A stretch of DNA of 64,000 nucleotides from DATJPD01 sp035506575 (lineage in GTDB: Bacteria > Pseudomonadota > Alphaproteobacteria > CACIAM-22H2), in the NCBI GenBank assembly GCA_035506575.1, contig DATJPD010000100.1, positions 1-64,000 of the forward strand. Direction: 5' to 3'. Below the pieces are notes generated by a model. It saw only the letters and a program-made list of their open reading frames with translations. It ran no database searches and was not told where the DNA came from. The position numbers and the translations under genes were made by a program. Positions 16,896 through 25,314 of the stretch are shown here, one piece after another (positions within the stretch are counted from its first letter, which is position 1; each line of letters begins with the position of its first letter).

Positions 16896-17153
16896 TCAGG
16901 TGTCGAGGGCCCGGCGGTAGAGCTCGAGCAGCTCGTCCTGTTCGCGGCGATCGGCCACCTCCATTTTGCGCAGCCGGATCACCTGACGCATGATCTTGGT
17001 ATCGAACCCGTTGCCCTTGGCCTCGGCATAGACCTCGCGGATGTCGCCGGCCAGCTCGGTCTTCTCGGTCTCGAGTCGCTCGATGCGCTCCACGAACGAT
17101 TTCAGTTTCTCCGCGGCAATCCCGCCCGTCGTCGTCGCACTACCGTCTGCCAT
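16896..17153 (-). CDS. gapR: GapR-type nucleoid-associated protein (DUF2312)
   Basis: This 85-residue protein contains the diagnostic DUF2312 stretch KLKSFVERIERLETEKTEL, then EVYAEAKGNGFD and KIMRQVIRLRK, followed by an acidic helix. GapR of Caulobacter binds overtwisted AT-rich DNA ahead of forks and RNA polymerase and stimulates gyrase and topoisomerase IV. The family is nearly confined to Alphaproteobacteria, which supports the taxonomic call. ATG at 17153 has GGAG seven bases upstream; a GTG at 17165 is possible but lacks a ribosome site. Two DnaA-box-like nonamers lie 75-90 bases upstream. It is the last minus-strand gene after the chemoreceptor. Confidence 0.92.
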   Translation of the reverse strand: MADGSATTTGGIAAEKLKSFVERIERLETEKTELAGDIREVYAEAKGNGFDTKIMRQVIRLRKMEVADRREQDELLELYRRALDT

Positions 17154-17227
17154 GGTCGACTCCACTTCTCAAGGAGTCGACTCATAGACGCGTGCCGCGC
17201 CACCGCGCAAAGAAAAAGCGACGGCTC

Positions 17228-17245
17228 TGTGGATAGAGTGGATAA
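17228..17245. promoter_or_regulatory. Two adjacent DnaA-box-like nonamers upstream of gapR
   Basis: TGTGGATAG (17228-17236) and AGTGGATAA (17237-17245) each differ at one base from TGTGGATAA, the complement of the DnaA box TTATCCACA, and follow with exact 9-base spacing. They sit between the chemoreceptor stop and the gapR start. DnaA control is an inference. Confidence 0.4.
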
Positions 17246-17254
17246 CGTGAGTGG

Positions 17255-19330
17255 TTACGCCGATCTTATCTGGCGCAAGAACCCGTCCACCTGCTCGCGC
17301 AGCCGCTCGGACTGGGCGGCGACCTGCTTGGCGGCGTTCAGCACCTCGCCGGCCGCGGTGCCCGTGGCGCCGGTGCCCTCGGTGACCCCGGTGATGTTCG
17401 ACGAGACTTCGGTCGTCCCCTTGGCCGCTTCCTGGGCGTTGCGCGCGATTTCCTGCGTGGCCGCACCCTGCTCCTCGACCGCGGCCGCGATCGTGGTGCT
17501 GATCTCGTTCACCTGCCCGATGACGGCCGCAATCTCCTTGATCGCCGCCACCGCCTCCTTGGTCGAGGTCTGGATGCCGGTGACCTGAGCCGAGATCTCG
17601 TCGGTCGCCTGCGCGGTCTGCGTGGCAAGGCTCTTCACCTCCGAGGCCACGACCGCGAAGCCTTTGCCCGCCGCCCCGGCGCGTGCCGCTTCGATGGTCG
17701 CGTTCAGCGCCAGGAGGTTGGTCTGCCCCGCGATGTCGTTGATCAGCTTCACCACCGCCCCGATCTTGTCGGCCGCCTCGGCGAGGCTCTGGATCGCGGT
17801 ATTCGTCCGGTTCGCGCGCGCCGCGGCGTCGCCGGCCACCGTCGCGGCCTGGCTCACCTGGCGGCTGATCTCGGAGATCGACGCCGCGAGCTCCTCGGCC
17901 GCCGCCGCCACCGTCTGCACGCTGGCCGAGGCCTCCTCCGACGCGGCGGCAACCGCGGCCGACTGCTTGGCGGTCTTCTCGGCGGTGGCCGACATGCCGT
18001 TCGCGGTCGTCGTCATATGGCCCGCCGCGTCGTTCACCTGGTCGAGCATCTGCCGGATCGACGTGTCGAAGCTGCGGCAGTATCCGTCGACGGCCGAGGC
18101 GCGCTTGAGCCCCGCCTCCTTAGCCACCATCTGCTCGGCGGTAAGCCGCTCGGCATCCAGCCCGCCCTGGCGCAGGGTCTCGAGCGTCTCCGCCATCACC
18201 CCGAACTCGTCGGCATAGCCGGTCTTCGGCACCGGGACGGAATAATCCCGCTTGGCGAGGTGCTCGATCGCGGCGGTGAGCTTGCGCACCGGTGCTGCGA
18301 CGCGCCGGCGTACGAGGAAGGTGCCGATGCCGCTGATCATCAGTGCTGCCGCGAGTGCTGCGCCGTCGATCGCGAGGCGCTGCTTGGCGCGCGCGTCGAG
18401 GTCCGCGGCATAATCCTGCAGCAAGGTACTCGCGGTCTCGGCCACCTGCATGATCTTCGCGAACGGCGCGGTGCACAGCGCGTTGTAGTCGCCTGGCGCC
18501 ATCGCCGGCTTGCCGCTGCCGTCGAATTTCCCGTAGACCGCGTCGCGCCCCTTGAGCGAGGTCTCGTTCACCTCGTGCGCTTCGCGGGCGGCCGAGGTCA
18601 GGCCGGCCGGGATGCCGGGCCGCGACAAGAGGTCGCTCAAGGTCGACCAGCCGATCTCGGAGGCGGCACGGACGCTGTCGATGCCCGAGCGCAGCTTCGG
18701 CGTCATCGGGCCGGAGGTCGAGACCGGCAGGCGCGTGATCGCACATTCGCGCCCCGAATAGTCGCGGTAGATCCACGCCATGGCGCGGATCTCCATGAGC
18801 TCGGCCACCTCGGGGTCGGCCATCCGGCCCTCGTTGGTGATCGCCACCGACAGCCGCCCGAGGTCCTCGGCGAGGCTGCCCATGAGGTCGTACCAGGGCA
18901 GGGTCAGCTTGACGTCGCGCTGGGCCTTCGGCGTGGCGGCGAGGGCCGCGACCGACGGCCACAGGGATTCGCCCTGAGCCCACTGCCGCTCGTTGGCGCC
19001 GATGAGGGCGGCGGTGCCCGCGATGTCGACGCGCTTCGCCGCGGCGATCGCCCGCTCGAACCGCCGCTGCATCGTCTCGTGCACCTCCTTGAGGGTGGCG
19101 GCCGGGTCGTCCTGCCCCTGGATCGCCGTCTGCACGCCGCCGCGCTGCAGGCGCAGGGCCGTCATCGATTCGAACACCGCCCGGTCCGCCTGGCCGATCG
19201 CGCTGATGCGCCCGGCGTTCTCCACCCCGTCCCACGCCGACCAGATGCGCAGCGCGAGTGCCGCGCACAGGCTCACGGCCAGGACGACAAAGACGGAATT
19301 CAGAATCGTGCGGACCGACAGGCGCGACAT
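17255..19330 (-). CDS. Methyl-accepting chemotaxis protein (paralogue 1)
   Basis: The 691-residue chemoreceptor has TM1 at about 9-29, a periplasmic sensor of about 300 residues, TM2 at about 325-345 (LAAALMISGIGTFLV), a HAMP domain with PVRKLTAAIEHLA, and a C-terminal signalling domain with the hairpin tip DIAGQTNLLALNATIEAARAG. The sensor is not a short four-helix bundle; it carries Cys in YSGRECAIT and ALCTAPF at the same places as in its paralogue. No CheR-tethering pentapeptide ends the protein. The ATG at 19330 is preceded by GGGGGAAG. It lies directly behind the close paralogue at 19471, with nearly identical cytoplasmic halves. No che or flagellar genes are in the window. Confidence 0.93.
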   Translation of the reverse strand: MSRLSVRTILNSVFVVLAVSLCAALALRIWSAWDGVENAGRISAIGQADRAVFESMTALRLQRGGVQTAIQGQDDPAATLKEVHETMQRRFERAIAAAKRVDIAGTAALIGANERQWAQGESLWPSVAALAATPKAQRDVKLTLPWYDLMGSLAEDLGRLSVAITNEGRMADPEVAELMEIRAMAWIYRDYSGRECAITRLPVSTSGPMTPKLRSGIDSVRAASEIGWSTLSDLLSRPGIPAGLTSAAREAHEVNETSLKGRDAVYGKFDGSGKPAMAPGDYNALCTAPFAKIMQVAETASTLLQDYAADLDARAKQRLAIDGAALAAALMISGIGTFLVRRRVAAPVRKLTAAIEHLAKRDYSVPVPKTGYADEFGVMAETLETLRQGGLDAERLTAEQMVAKEAGLKRASAVDGYCRSFDTSIRQMLDQVNDAAGHMTTTANGMSATAEKTAKQSAAVAAASEEASASVQTVAAAAEELAASISEISRQVSQAATVAGDAAARANRTNTAIQSLAEAADKIGAVVKLINDIAGQTNLLALNATIEAARAGAAGKGFAVVASEVKSLATQTAQATDEISAQVTGIQTSTKEAVAAIKEIAAVIGQVNEISTTIAAAVEEQGAATQEIARNAQEAAKGTTEVSSNITGVTEGTGATGTAAGEVLNAAKQVAAQSERLREQVDGFLRQIRSA

Positions 19331-19470
19331 GGCCACTTCCCCCAAACCGGTTCCCTGGGCGCGAGCATTCCCGCGCACATTTTAGTCAAAAACGAGGTTT
19401 TCGTTCGAGTTTCAGCCGGTTGATACGCGCCATCGCTTAACGATGCGTGAAGGAGCGGATGGCGGGACGA

Positions 19471-21555
19471 TCAAGCCGCCCGGATCTGCTTCAGGAACGT
19501 ATCCACCTGGTCGCGCAAGCTGGCGGAATGCGCGGCAACCTCCCTCGCCGCCGTCAGCACCTCGCTCGCTGCACTTCCGGTCATGCCGGCGCCCTGCGTC
19601 ACGCCGCTGATGTTGGACGACACCTCCGTGGTGCCCTTGGCGGCTTCCTGGGCGTTGCGCGCGATCTCCTGCGTGGCGGCACCCTGCTCCTCCACCGCAG
19701 CTGCGATCGTGGTGCTGATCTCGTTGACCTGGCCGATGACGGTCGCGATCTCCTTGATCGCCGCCACAGCCTCCTTGGTCGCGGACTGGATCCCGGCGAC
19801 CTGCCCTGCGATCTCCTCGGTTGCCTTCGCGGTCTGTGTGGCGAGGCTCTTCACCTCCGACGCCACGACCGCGAAGCCTTTCCCGGCCTCGCCGGCACGC
19901 GCGGCCTCGATGGTCGCGTTCAGCGCCAGGAGGTTCGTCTGTCCCGCGATGTCGTTGATCAGCTTCACCACCGCCCCGATCTTTTCGGCGCCGTCGGCCA
20001 GGCTCTGGACCTTTTCATTCGTCCGCCCGGCGCGCGTCGCCGCCTCCCGCGCCACGTCCGCCGAATGGCTCACCTGGCGGCTGATCTCGGCGACCGACGC
20101 CGCGAGCTCCTCGGCCGCCGCCGCCACCGTGTGCACGCTCGCCGACGCCTCCTCCGACGCCGCCGCCACCGCCGCCGACTGCCGCGACGTCTCCTCGGCC
20201 GTCGCCGACATGCCGTTCGCGGTCGTGGTCATATGGCCGGCCGCGTCGCTCACCGAGTCCAGCATCCGCCGGATCGAGGTGTCGAAGCTGCGGCAATAAC
20301 CGTCCACCGCCGAGGCACGCTTGAGCTCCAACTCCTTCGCCGCCATCTGCTGGGCGGTCAGCCGCTCGGCCTCCTGGCCGCCCTGGCGCAGCGCCTCGAG
20401 CGTCTCGGCCATCACGCCGAACTCATCTGCATACCCGGTCTGGCTCACCGGCACCGTGTAGTCGCGCTTGGCGAGATGTCCGATCGCCGCCGTCAGGCTG
20501 CGCACGGGTGCGACGACGCGGCGACGCACCAGCCACAGCCCGCATCCGGTCACGGCGAGCACGACCATCAGTGCGGCCATGGTGCCATAGAGGCGGCGAT
20601 GGGCCACGCCGAGCACGAGATTCGCACGGCCGTCCATCAGCTCCACCGAGCGCACGGCGAGCGCAAAAATCTGCGCGAGCGGCGTCGTGCAGGCCGACGT
20701 CCATTCCTGGGCCGATACAACCTCCTTCTCGCCGTGGCCGAGCTTCGCGTACACGGCATTGCGGGCGGCAATGGATCTGGCATGCCCCTCGTGGGCGGTC
20801 TTGTTCAGCGACCCCAGCTCGGCCGGGGCACCCGGCCGCGACAGCACGTCATCGAGCATCGCCCAGGTCGTCCCGACGCTGGCGCGGAATCCGTCGACCG
20901 CCGACTTGGTCTCGGGCGTAAAATTGTTACCCGACGCGATGAACGGCCGCGCGGTGCCGCATTCGCGGCCCTCGTAGTCGCGCGTCACCCAGCCGAGCTG
21001 GCGGACCTCGATGAGCTCGGCGATGACCGGATCGGCGAGGCGCGCCTCGTTGTCGATGGCGAGCGACAGCCGGCCGACGGCCTCGGTGGCATCGCTCAGC
21101 GCCTTGTACCAGGGACGGATGGTGTTGAAGTCACGCTCGGTCTTGGGCTGGCGGCCAAGCTGCTCGAGCTCGCTCCAGAACGCGGGCATCTTCGCCGCGT
21201 GCCCGCGGATGTCGGCCAGGTGCTGGTCGAGCTCCGGCACGGGCAAGCCCTGAGCGCCGGCGGTCGCGCCGGCAATGACCGCCGCGGTCCGCGCGGCGCT
21301 GGCGCGGATCTTGGTGCTCGCGTCGTCCTGGCCCTGGAAGGCGGCCAGGATGTCGGCGCGCTCGTTGCGCAGCTCCTGCATGGCTTCGAACGCGGTGCGG
21401 TCGGCCGTGGCGAGGATACCCAGCCGCTTGGCCTCGGCGGTCGCCTCCCACGCGAGGCGCATCTGGAGGACGAGCGACACACACAGCCCGGCCGCCAGGA
21501 CGATGAAGACGGCGTTGAGGATGGTGCGGACGGACAGGCGCGGCAGGCGGAACAT
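19471..21555 (-). CDS. Methyl-accepting chemotaxis protein (paralogue 2)
   Basis: This 694-residue chemoreceptor has the same architecture as the gene at 17255: TM1 (ILNAVFIVLAAGLCVSLVL), a periplasmic region of about 300 residues, TM2 near 330 (LMVVLAVTGCGLWLV), HAMP, and signalling tip DIAGQTNLLALNATIEAARAG. Periplasmic sequences of the two are related but clearly diverged, while the last 280 residues are almost identical, as expected of a duplication with freed ligand specificity. Cys in YEGRECGTA and SACTTPL are kept. It begins ATG at 21555. It would report a periplasmic signal to CheA/CheW encoded elsewhere. The upstream 140 bases contain a small palindrome and a DnaA-like nonamer. Confidence 0.93.
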   Translation of the reverse strand: MFRLPRLSVRTILNAVFIVLAAGLCVSLVLQMRLAWEATAEAKRLGILATADRTAFEAMQELRNERADILAAFQGQDDASTKIRASAARTAAVIAGATAGAQGLPVPELDQHLADIRGHAAKMPAFWSELEQLGRQPKTERDFNTIRPWYKALSDATEAVGRLSLAIDNEARLADPVIAELIEVRQLGWVTRDYEGRECGTARPFIASGNNFTPETKSAVDGFRASVGTTWAMLDDVLSRPGAPAELGSLNKTAHEGHARSIAARNAVYAKLGHGEKEVVSAQEWTSACTTPLAQIFALAVRSVELMDGRANLVLGVAHRRLYGTMAALMVVLAVTGCGLWLVRRRVVAPVRSLTAAIGHLAKRDYTVPVSQTGYADEFGVMAETLEALRQGGQEAERLTAQQMAAKELELKRASAVDGYCRSFDTSIRRMLDSVSDAAGHMTTTANGMSATAEETSRQSAAVAAASEEASASVHTVAAAAEELAASVAEISRQVSHSADVAREAATRAGRTNEKVQSLADGAEKIGAVVKLINDIAGQTNLLALNATIEAARAGEAGKGFAVVASEVKSLATQTAKATEEIAGQVAGIQSATKEAVAAIKEIATVIGQVNEISTTIAAAVEEQGAATQEIARNAQEAAKGTTEVSSNISGVTQGAGMTGSAASEVLTAAREVAAHSASLRDQVDTFLKQIRAA

Positions 21556-21623
21556 GGCGGCATCCTTGGGCGCTTGATCGCGCGGGTTTTAAGAAAAATG
21601 TGTAGGTGTTTCCACAGGTTGCG

Positions 21624-21638
21624 CCTTATTTGATAAGG
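21624..21638. promoter_or_regulatory. Small perfect palindrome upstream of chemoreceptor 2
   Basis: CCTTAT-TTG-ATAAGG, in an AT-rich patch of the 140-base gap upstream of the gene starting at 21555. It is a possible operator; it is also downstream of the hydrolase stop at 21696. ATATCCACA (one base off a DnaA box) lies nearby at 21663-21671. Confidence 0.3.
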
Positions 21639-21695
21639 AAAATTACTTAATGATGAATGAAGATATCCACAGGGCGCGGGCGCCCTTGAGCCCGC

Positions 21696-22826
21696 CTACT
21701 CGGTCAGCCGGCGCAACACCGCGCGCAGCGGCTCGCCGCCCGACTTCCGCGTGATCGAGAACGCCAAACTGCCGTCGGCCTGAACACGGCAGTCGATGGC
21801 CGTGTCGGCCTCGGGCTCGGCGAAGCGCAACGTGCCGGTCGCGGCATCGAAGACGCCGCGCCGCCGGGTCGACCCGGTCGGGGCGTCGATCCCGCGGATG
21901 ATCGGCCCGAAGGCATAGACGGCCTCGGCGCGGTCCTTGTCCGCCGTGCGCACGATGAACAGCGCCTCGCGCCCCGTCTCGTAAACGCCGTACCAGCGGC
22001 CGACCATGGGTGCGAGGCCGGGGTCGGCATCGGCGGCCGGAGCGAGGCTTGCGAGCTCCGGCGGCACGCCGAAATCGCCCATGGCGCTCCAGCCCGGATC
22101 GGGACAGTCGAACGGCCCCGCCGGATCCACGCGCTCGACCAGGTCGCGCAGGCACGGACCGAAGCGGCGCGCGAACGCGCGCGTCAGGCCGGCCGAGTGG
22201 CCGATCAGATCGTGCGGCTCGTCGATCACCGCGGCATCGATCCCCCGGCGCGCGAAGACCTCGCGCAGGCCGCCCGCGCGCCCGCCGGGGTCGTACTCGT
22301 CGCCCGTGAACAGGAACACCAGCACGTGCCGCGCCGTCACCGCTTCCGCGAGCGGCAGCAGCGCCGTGGCATTGGCCTTCCAGTCGGCGGACTGGCCACG
22401 CGCGCCGAACGCCGCCGGCGCCAGGGCCACCACCGCGTCGATCGGCTGCGTCGCCGGCCGTGCCGCCGCCAGCGAGAGCCACCCGCCGTAGCTCTGGCCG
22501 ATCAGTGCGATGCGCTTGTAGCTGCGCTCGTGCAACTCGCGCGCCGCGTCCGCAAGCGCCGTCGCGGCAATTTCGATGATGTCGCCGGCGGCCGGCGGCA
22601 CGAACCGGAACACGTCCCAGCCCGCCGCCTGCAGATCGTCCACGACATAGGGCGTGGCCGTGATCGGCGCTCCGTCGCGTGCGAGCCCTGGCGCGTAGAT
22701 CACGGCACCCGCGGCCGTGCCCGGCCCGCGCATGGTGCGGTCCTCGTAGCCGCGCTCCAGGGTCTGAGCCGTCGCCGGGACTATGAAGAAGAATGCAGCG
22801 GCGCCTAAGGCGACGATATCGGCCAA
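21696..22826 (-). CDS. Exported alpha/beta hydrolase with extra C-terminal domain
   Basis: The protein has a hydrophobic export signal (ADIVALGAAAFFFIVPATAQ), then an alpha/beta-hydrolase core with nucleophile elbow GQSYGG and a likely catalytic His in EPHDLIGHSAG. The last 100 residues (VGRWYGVYETGREALF onward) form a separate beta-rich part seen in lipocalin-like or polysaccharide-binding proteins; I do not recognise it. The N-terminus is uncertain: no ATG fits, and an upstream frame runs into the repeat at 22842-22939, giving Arg-rich junk. The TTG at 22826 yields a clean signal peptide and 376 residues, though its ribosome site (AAGAAAG) is weak. Substrate is unknown; an ester or amide is possible. 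Confidence 0.72.
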   Translation of the reverse strand: MADIVALGAAAFFFIVPATAQTLERGYEDRTMRGPGTAAGAVIYAPGLARDGAPITATPYVVDDLQAAGWDVFRFVPPAAGDIIEIAATALADAARELHERSYKRIALIGQSYGGWLSLAAARPATQPIDAVVALAPAAFGARGQSADWKANATALLPLAEAVTARHVLVFLFTGDEYDPGGRAGGLREVFARRGIDAAVIDEPHDLIGHSAGLTRAFARRFGPCLRDLVERVDPAGPFDCPDPGWSAMGDFGVPPELASLAPAADADPGLAPMVGRWYGVYETGREALFIVRTADKDRAEAVYAFGPIIRGIDAPTGSTRRRGVFDAATGTLRFAEPEADTAIDCRVQADGSLAFSITRKSGGEPLRAVLRRLTE

Positions 22827-22841
22827 GCGCTTTCTTTTCTT

Positions 22842-22939
22842 GTCATGCCCGGACTTGTTCCGGGCATCCACGTCGTACCGGCAGAAAAAGTGCTTCGGCC
22901 TTGCACGCCGAGGATCGCCGGGACAAGCCCGGCGATGAC
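22842..22939. repeat. Intergenic palindromic repeat, family A, copy 2
   Basis: The left end GTCATGCCCGGACTTGTTCC is identical to the copy at 1544; the right end closes with CCGGCGATGAC. It separates the hydrolase start from the DUF1244 gene, both on the minus strand. Confidence 0.78.
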
Positions 22940-22958
22940 GGATGAGGAACAAGCGCGT

Positions 22959-23261
22959 TCAGTGCTTGTGCGGCGCGTTCTGGTTCGCGAATTTCTGCAT
23001 CTGCTCCGGCGAGGCTTCCTTCTGGTACTTCGCCTTCCACTCCTCGTACGGCATGCCGTAGACGATCTTGCGCGCCTCGCCCTTGTCCATCTTCATGCCC
23101 TTGGCCTCGGCCGCCTCCTGGTACCAGTTGCTGAGGCAGTTGCGGCAGAAGCCGGCGAGGTTCATCAGGTCGAGGTTCTGCACGTCCGTGCGCTGGCGCA
23201 GATGATCCACCAGGCGGCGAAATGCCGCGGCTTCGAGCTCGGTGCGGGTGCTGTCGTCCAT
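22959..23261 (-). CDS. DUF1244 family protein
   Basis: The 100-residue protein matches DUF1244 throughout: helical N-terminus (AAFRRLVDHLRQRTDVQN), then the Cys-containing LMNLAGFCRNCLSNWYQEAA, and VYGMPYEEWKAKYQ. The family is common in Proteobacteria; the paired Cys of CRNC may bind a metal, but no function is established. The ATG at 23261 has GGAGACC upstream. It is 53 bases downstream of the GCS2-type ligase gene on the same strand and may belong to that unit. A family A repeat lies after it. Confidence 0.88.
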   Translation of the reverse strand: MDDSTRTELEAAAFRRLVDHLRQRTDVQNLDLMNLAGFCRNCLSNWYQEAAEAKGMKMDKGEARKIVYGMPYEEWKAKYQKEASPEQMQKFANQNAPHKH

Positions 23262-23314
23262 GGATGGTCTCCGGAGGTCTATTCAGCCCAGAATATAGGG
23301 ATTCGCGGGCGGTT

Positions 23315-24460
23315 TCACAGCCCGGCAACCGTCTCGGCGGCGAGCCAGTCGACCACGGCCTTGAGCGCCTCGTCCTTGGACTTTCCGGCCGCCAGCGCCG
23401 CTTCGTACGCCGCTGTCTGACGGTGCGCCGAGGTGCCGCGGGCAAGGATGGCGCGCAAGCCTGCGATCTCGGCGGCACACCCGAAGCGCGCCGCTTCCGG
23501 GGCCGTGAGCTCGATCAGCTCGTCGAGCAGGCGCGGGAACGGCACCACCTCGCCCTTGCCGAAATCGACCAGCCCCTGGTCGGTGCCGTAGCGCTGGGCG
23601 CGCCAGCGGTTCTCCTTCACCAGCATGTGCGGATAGATCCGCCAGCGCTGGTTGCTGCGGCGCAGCCGCCACAACAGGCCGAGGATGCACTGGAACATCG
23701 CGGCGATGCCGATCGAATCCTCGAGCCGCGTCGGCACGTCGGTGATTCGCATCTCGAGCGTGGGAAACCGCGCCGAAGGCCGGATGTCCCACCACAGCTT
23801 GGTCGCATCCTCGATCAAGCCGGCGTCGACCATGCGGCCGACCTGGCGGCGGTATTCGCCGTAGCTCTCGAAATAGTCGGGCGGCCCGGTGCGCGGCAGC
23901 TCGTTGAAGACCGCCAGCCGGTAGCTCTTGAGCCCGCTGTCCTCGCCGCGCCAGAACGGCGAGGACGTCGACAGTGCCAGGAGATGCGGCAGGAAGTACT
24001 CGGCCTGGTTCATCAGGTCGATGCGCAGCTCGTCATCGTCGATCCCGACATGCACGTGCAGGCCGCAGATGAGGAGCCGCCGCCCCACCCCCTGCAGGTC
24101 GCGCTCGATCTGCTGATAGCGCTGCAAGCGCGTCGCCTGCAGATTGCCCCATTCGGCGAACGGGTGCGTCGAGGCGGCGATGGGGGCCAGCCCGTACATG
24201 GCCGCGACCTCGGCCACGGTGCGGCGCAGGCGCGCGAGATCGGCGCGCGCCTCGCCGACCGTGCGGCAGACCCGCGTCTGCACCTCGATCTGCGCGCGCA
24301 GGAACTCCGGCGTCACCTGCCCCGCCTGGCCTTGCGCCGCCAGACGCCGCTCGCATTCGGCGAGCATGTCCGCCGGCGGGTCGGTGGCCAGCGCCCCGCT
24401 CTGCCGGTCGACCAGCAGGTACTCTTCTTCTATCCCGACGGTGAAGGAGGGCTCGATCAT
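23315..24460 (-). CDS. Carboxylate-amine ligase, GCS2/YbdK family
   Basis: At 381 residues this is a full-length member of the glutamate-cysteine ligase type 2 family: it starts SFTVGIEEEYLLVD, with ICGLHVHVGIDDDE in the core and FPTLEMRITDVPT and YPHMLVKENRWRA later. YbdK-like proteins have weak glutamate-cysteine ligase activity in vitro, using ATP to form an amide bond; their natural substrate is not settled. It is encoded 3 bases after the N-formylglutamate amidohydrolase-type gene, a frequent pairing in Alphaproteobacteria, so both probably act on one glutamate-type metabolite. ATG at 24460 is used. Confidence 0.92.
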   Translation of the reverse strand: MIEPSFTVGIEEEYLLVDRQSGALATDPPADMLAECERRLAAQGQAGQVTPEFLRAQIEVQTRVCRTVGEARADLARLRRTVAEVAAMYGLAPIAASTHPFAEWGNLQATRLQRYQQIERDLQGVGRRLLICGLHVHVGIDDDELRIDLMNQAEYFLPHLLALSTSSPFWRGEDSGLKSYRLAVFNELPRTGPPDYFESYGEYRRQVGRMVDAGLIEDATKLWWDIRPSARFPTLEMRITDVPTRLEDSIGIAAMFQCILGLLWRLRRSNQRWRIYPHMLVKENRWRAQRYGTDQGLVDFGKGEVVPFPRLLDELIELTAPEAARFGCAAEIAGLRAILARGTSAHRQTAAYEAALAAGKSKDEALKAVVDWLAAETVAGL

Positions 24461-24463
24461 GCC

Positions 24464-25270
24464 TTACGTCGGCAGCACGCGGCGCAGCGCCGGATCGGCC
24501 AGCACCGGGACGAGCACCTCGTGCAGGATCGCGGCCCAGCGCTCGGCACCCGATGCGGTGTCGATGAGGTTCTGGCGGATCTCGATCAGCGCGTGCGGCA
24601 GGCCGGTGTCCTCGGCGTGCCGCGGCATCGTGTAGCCGTGGCGGTCCTGTCCCGAATAAGGCTGGTTGTCGCCGACCGCGACGCCCCTGGCCGCGAGGCG
24701 CTGCATCAAGGGGCGCGCCATGCGGTCGTCGCGGTTCCACAGGACGCCGATCTGCCACGGCCGTTCGAAGCCCTTGAACGACGGCGTGAAGCTGTGGATC
24801 GAGACGATCGCCGGCACCTCCCCGCGCTGGCGGAGAGCGGCGATGCGCGCGGCGATCGCCGCGTGATAGGGGTCGTGCAGCGCTGCAAAGCGCGCCGAGC
24901 GGTCGGCTTCGGACAGGCCGCGATTGGCGGGCACGGGCGTGCCGTCGCTCTCGTCGGGGATGGCGGACGGATCGCCGCGCCGCCGGTTGCTGTCGACCAC
25001 CAGGCGCGAATACTGCGACAGCACCAGCGGGGCGTTCAGCTCGACCGCCAGCCGGCGGGCGACGATCGCAGCCCCGATGTCCCAGGCGATGTGGCGCTCG
25101 AACGCCGCCTCGTCCACGCCGAGCCGGCCGAGCTTGCGCGGCACGTTGCGGCCGGCGTGGTCGCACACGATGAGCAGCGCCGCCGGGGCGTCGGGGTTGA
25201 AGACCTCGACCGGCGGCGGATCGTCGGGACCCAGAAGATCGCCGGCGGATGCGGCGGGCGACGCGGACAT
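24464..25270 (-). CDS. N-formylglutamate amidohydrolase family protein
   Basis: The 268-residue protein carries the FGase pattern: LLIVCDHAGRNVPRKLG, the SRLVVDSNR segment, VSIHSFTP and the tail PHALIEIRQNLID. Classical family members release formate from N-formyl-glutamate at the end of one histidine degradation route; no hut genes are near, so the substrate may differ. A longer open frame upstream is dismissed because the ATG at 25270 fits the family. There is no ribosome site; instead TATAAT lies six bases before the ATG, which suggests a leaderless mRNA. It pairs with the ligase gene downstream and diverges from the EamA gene with only 44 bases between starts. Confidence 0.88.
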   Translation of the reverse strand: MSASPAASAGDLLGPDDPPPVEVFNPDAPAALLIVCDHAGRNVPRKLGRLGVDEAAFERHIAWDIGAAIVARRLAVELNAPLVLSQYSRLVVDSNRRRGDPSAIPDESDGTPVPANRGLSEADRSARFAALHDPYHAAIAARIAALRQRGEVPAIVSIHSFTPSFKGFERPWQIGVLWNRDDRMARPLMQRLAARGVAVGDNQPYSGQDRHGYTMPRHAEDTGLPHALIEIRQNLIDTASGAERWAAILHEVLVPVLADPALRRVLPT

Positions 25271-25276
25271 GCCCGC

Positions 25277-25282
25277 ATTATA
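25277..25282 (-). promoter_or_regulatory. -10 element of the amidohydrolase gene, leaderless position
   Basis: Read on the minus strand this is a perfect TATAAT, with six bases (GCGGGC) to the ATG at 25270. That spacing places the expected transcription start on or beside the start codon. No good -35 is visible. Confidence 0.5.
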
Positions 25283-25302
25283 GCCAACCGCGCGCTTGCT
25301 GG

Positions 25303-25308
25303 TATAAG
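25303..25308 (+). promoter_or_regulatory. -10 element of the EamA gene, leaderless position
   Basis: TATAAG followed by six bases (CGGCCG) and the ATG at 25315; no ribosome site precedes the ATG. It lies opposite the divergent -10 at 25277, so the two promoters share the same 44 bases. Confidence 0.45.
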
Positions 25309-25314
25309 CGGCCG

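Noticed and set aside
19447..21633. A 728-codon plus-strand frame opposite the chemoreceptor
   Set aside because: It is the shadow of the chemoreceptor; composition is His/Arg/Gly-rich and no domain is recognisable.
21670..21690. GC-rich hairpin after the hydrolase as a terminator
   Set aside because: Alternative pairings compete and no run of T follows on the minus strand.
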